DNA of 35,436 nt, taken from NCBI GenBank assembly GCA_902464645.1, contig CABQKL010000008.1:1-35436 (forward strand). The letters are read 5' to 3'. This document shows, one piece after another, positions 33,863-35,436 of the stretch. The first letter of the stretch is position 1; every line of letters begins with the position of its first letter. The position numbers were made by a program, and so were the translations under genes. The notes under the pieces are model-generated. The model was not told the DNA's origin, ran no database searches, and saw nothing but the letters and a program-made list of their open reading frames with translations. Source of the DNA: an uncultured Collinsella sp. (GTDB lineage: Bacteria; Actinomycetota; Coriobacteriia; Coriobacteriales; Coriobacteriaceae).

Positions 33863-35110
33863 CTATTTCTCGCTTTTCTGTATATAGGCGTTGATGAAGT
33901 CTTCGTAGCCTTTAACTGCTTTTATTTCTGATTGTTGAACGAGGCTTGTATACGTTTTGAGCGTGATATTGGGGTCCGCGTGGCCAAGAATACCTTGCAC
34001 GCTTCTAACGTCCGATCCGTTCGCCAGCATAAAAGTGCTTACACAATGCCTGAGCTGATGCGGGCAGATGCCCTTATATAGTTTTCCGCCAGTCGAATTG
34101 TTCGGCTCATAGATTCCAAGATTGCAGCTAACTGCGAAATCGCGAAACCAATGGTTGAAGATGTAGTTTTTCATGTGACAGACAGTAGGGACCCCCTGCT
34201 TGACAGCAATATCGCTAATGATGGGAGTGCTGCCAGTCTGGGACAGCCCCAGAGAGGCCAGGAGCTCTTTTTGTATGGCTGACCATGATTGAAGACGTTC
34301 GGCCAAGGTTTCTCCAACGGGGATTTTGCGTTGGCTTTCTTGTGACTTGGGTGCCCTCAGTTCATGGTCGTTGGTGTACTGCCTGTCAATTTTCAAGGTT
34401 TTATTGGCAGGGTTCCAATCGCGCCATTCGAGGCCCAGCATCTCGCCTTTCCGCATACCCGTATACACTAGTACTAGCATACCAACAGCTTCGGCGGTGA
34501 GCTCAATGTGTTGAAGATGTGTGCATAGGGTAGCTACTTGGTCGATTGTCAGTGATTCTCTTTTGTTGCGTGGTCTGCGAACATGAACGGTAGCGCAGGG
34601 GTTTCGGTCAATTATTCTCTTTGCGACTGCATTCGACAGAATCTGACGCAGTTTCGAATTGATTCGTACAAGCTCTGATGGTTTGTATTTTCCCGTACGA
34701 CGAGCTTCGGCATATGCTTCTTTGATTAGATCGGGAGTTAGCCCCTCTATTGTCTGAAACGCACCGAATAGGTCTTCGATATGCCTGCAATCGTACGCTT
34801 CTCTTTCATAGCTCGTTGGCGCAAGCTCGGTGCCCCTATTTTCATGAAAGGCCCAGCAGTAGGACGCAAGCAAAGTGGGCTTTTTAGTTTTAGTGATCGT
34901 GCCAGAGGAGTTGATTTCAGCCAGCTTGGCCTGCATTGCAGCCTTAGCTTCTGTTTTAGTCTTGCAACGAACCGTATAAGTTGGGGATCGTTTGTAGCGC
35001 CCTGTCTTCGGGTCCTTGACTCCAAGGGAAAAATAATAGCGATAGGTGTTAGGTGATCTCTTGTCTTTCCAACACGTGCCTCTTCCGCTAATTAGTGGCT
35101 GTTCTGACAT
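33863..35110 (-). CDS. Tyrosine recombinase (site-specific integrase)
   Basis: The 415-residue protein has an N-terminal arm-binding-like domain (residues 1-65, YYFSLGVKDPKTGRYKRSPT), a core-binding domain (about 70-185) and a catalytic domain. Catalytic residues are Arg in TGMRKGEMLGLEW, HxxR in HQLRH, the GH of LGHAD and the nucleophile Tyr in TLKTYTSLVQ. GGAG precedes the ATG at 35110. It integrates the element at the tRNA-Arg core; the gene lies about 190 bp inside the right end, as usual for tRNA-targeted elements. Low GC and its own codon use mark it as foreign to the host part. Confidence 0.95.
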   Translation of the reverse strand: MSEQPLISGRGTCWKDKRSPNTYRYYFSLGVKDPKTGRYKRSPTYTVRCKTKTEAKAAMQAKLAEINSSGTITKTKKPTLLASYCWAFHENRGTELAPTSYEREAYDCRHIEDLFGAFQTIEGLTPDLIKEAYAEARRTGKYKPSELVRINSKLRQILSNAVAKRIIDRNPCATVHVRRPRNKRESLTIDQVATLCTHLQHIELTAEAVGMLVLVYTGMRKGEMLGLEWRDWNPANKTLKIDRQYTNDHELRAPKSQESQRKIPVGETLAERLQSWSAIQKELLASLGLSQTGSTPIISDIAVKQGVPTVCHMKNYIFNHWFRDFAVSCNLGIYEPNNSTGGKLYKGICPHQLRHCVSTFMLANGSDVRSVQGILGHADPNITLKTYTSLVQQSEIKAVKGYEDFINAYIQKSEK

Positions 35111-35133
35111 CTTTGCACTCCGTTTCTTTGAAT

Positions 35134-35178
35134 AGTTTTCAACAATTCATTGAGTGCAGTTTAGCTAAAGCCGTTAGT
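35134..35178 (+). promoter_or_regulatory. Candidate right arm-type integrase sites
   Basis: AGTTTTCAACA (35134-35144) and GCCGTTAGT (35170-35178), the partners of the adjoining pair at 22059-22078, lie between the integrase start and attR. The rest of 35179-35301 is A/T-rich with no gene. Confidence 0.4.
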
Positions 35179-35301
35179 AATATGTTTGTAAAAGCATAGG
35201 CGCAGCTACCGGAGGCAAAAGACACAAACTGCTATGTTTATCTGCGGTTATATGATGTTCAATGATGCTTGATGAATGGTAGGGGGTAGCATTAAATCAT
35301 A

Positions 35302-35350
35302 TCTCCTAAAGCGGGTGTCGACGGTTCGAATCCGCCCGGGGGCACCAGAA
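35302..35350 (+). repeat. attR: right 49-bp attachment core
   Basis: Exact copy of 21864-21912, containing the tRNA-Arg 3' half without its 5' half. It marks the right end of the element; this is the original host 3' end of the tRNA gene. Confidence 0.93.
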
Positions 35351-35357
35351 GAATATC

Positions 35358-35390
35358 GAGCCCGGTACCGCTACGGTGCCGGGCTCTACT
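35358..35390 (+). terminator. Original tRNA-Arg terminator, displaced by the integration
   Basis: GAGCCCGGTACC (35358-35369) pairs with GGTGCCGGGCTC (35375-35386) with one G-T pair and a 5-base loop, followed by TACT. It sits 8 bp after attR, the distance expected for a tRNA terminator. Confidence 0.7.
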
Positions 35391-35402
35391 GGTCTAAGGG
35401 CA

Positions 35403-35425
35403 GGATTCGGGCCGTCGACACCCGC
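35403..35425 (-). other. Inverted partial copy of the tRNA/att core at the window end
   Basis: On the minus strand GCGGGTGTCGACGG (35425-35412) matches 14 consecutive bases of the tRNA-Arg core, and GAATCC (35408-35403) follows with the same spacing except that TTC is CCC. The T stem does not pair well, so it is a degenerate copy or part of a sequence cut by the window edge. Confidence 0.4.
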
Positions 35426-35436
35426 GTCACCAATTT

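Larger units (their letters stand above)
21864..35350. mobile_element. Integrative mobilizable element in tRNA-Arg (about 13.4 kb)
   Basis: 49-bp direct repeats mark both ends. The right end carries a tyrosine integrase, an excisionase-like gene and a winged-helix gene, all on the minus strand. The middle carries a MobC-like protein, a relaxase and a probable oriT. No VirB4, VirD4 or other mating-pair genes are visible, so the element is probably mobilised by a helper conjugative element. Base composition is mosaic: A/T-rich at both ends and the integrase, G/C-rich in the adhesin and metallophosphoesterase cargo, which suggests assembly from several sources. Confidence 0.9.

Noticed and set aside
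21913..35301. Full conjugative element (ICE) or prophage
   Set aside because: No type IV secretion ATPases, coupling protein, capsid, portal or terminase genes are visible; only relaxase, MobC, integrase and cargo.

Overview
The window is a high-GC bacterial chromosome segment interrupted by a 13.4 kb integrated mobile element. Three things suggest a gut actinomycete of the class Coriobacteriia, most likely Collinsella or a close relative: a dnaK-grpE-dnaJ-hspR cluster with an HspR repressor, a mannose-family PTS with its DUF956 partner, and an LAXTG-type surface protein. This assignment is inference from gene content and style; no search was run.

Host part, 1-21863. The left end is a heat-shock cluster: the 3' end of dnaK, grpE, a DnaJ without zinc finger, and hspR. 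Then come an aconitase-family hydratase (3310-5610), two divergent small membrane-anchored proteins of unknown function inside a repeat-rich region (5789-7841), clpB (8018-10645), a 66-residue proline-rich/acidic protein, and a 500-residue single-pass membrane protein on the minus strand. A TetR regulator with a polytopic DUF5692-like membrane protein faces a 925-residue flavin/iron-sulfur oxidoreductase across a pair of matching palindromic operators. hypA follows. A mannose-class PTS operon (IIAB, IIC, IID, DUF956/ManO) comes next, then a tRNA-Arg(CCT). Several families of long perfect palindromes sit between host genes.

Integrated element, 21864-35350. It entered the 3' half of tRNA-Arg and is bounded by 49-bp direct repeats; the original tRNA terminator now lies beyond the right repeat. 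A tyrosine integrase, an excisionase-like protein and a winged-helix (possibly replication) protein are at the right end. A ribbon-helix-helix MobC-like protein, a relaxase and a dense run of inverted repeats resembling an oriT are in the middle. No type IV secretion genes are visible, so it looks like an integrative mobilizable element that borrows a conjugation machine. Its cargo is an XRE regulator with a clear operator, a 1116-residue coiled-coil/CAP-domain adhesin with an LAQTG sorting signal, a secreted CxxC...H protein, a 41-residue hydrophobic peptide in a fold-back mRNA resembling a type I toxin, three translationally coupled metallophosphoesterases behind a leader-peptide/terminator attenuator, and a coiled-coil protein.

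The strongest candidates for something undescribed are the attenuator-controlled triple metallophosphoesterase operon (29744-31912) and, just upstream of it, the structured small hydrophobic peptide gene (29367-29640). The rest is either familiar or only suggestive.
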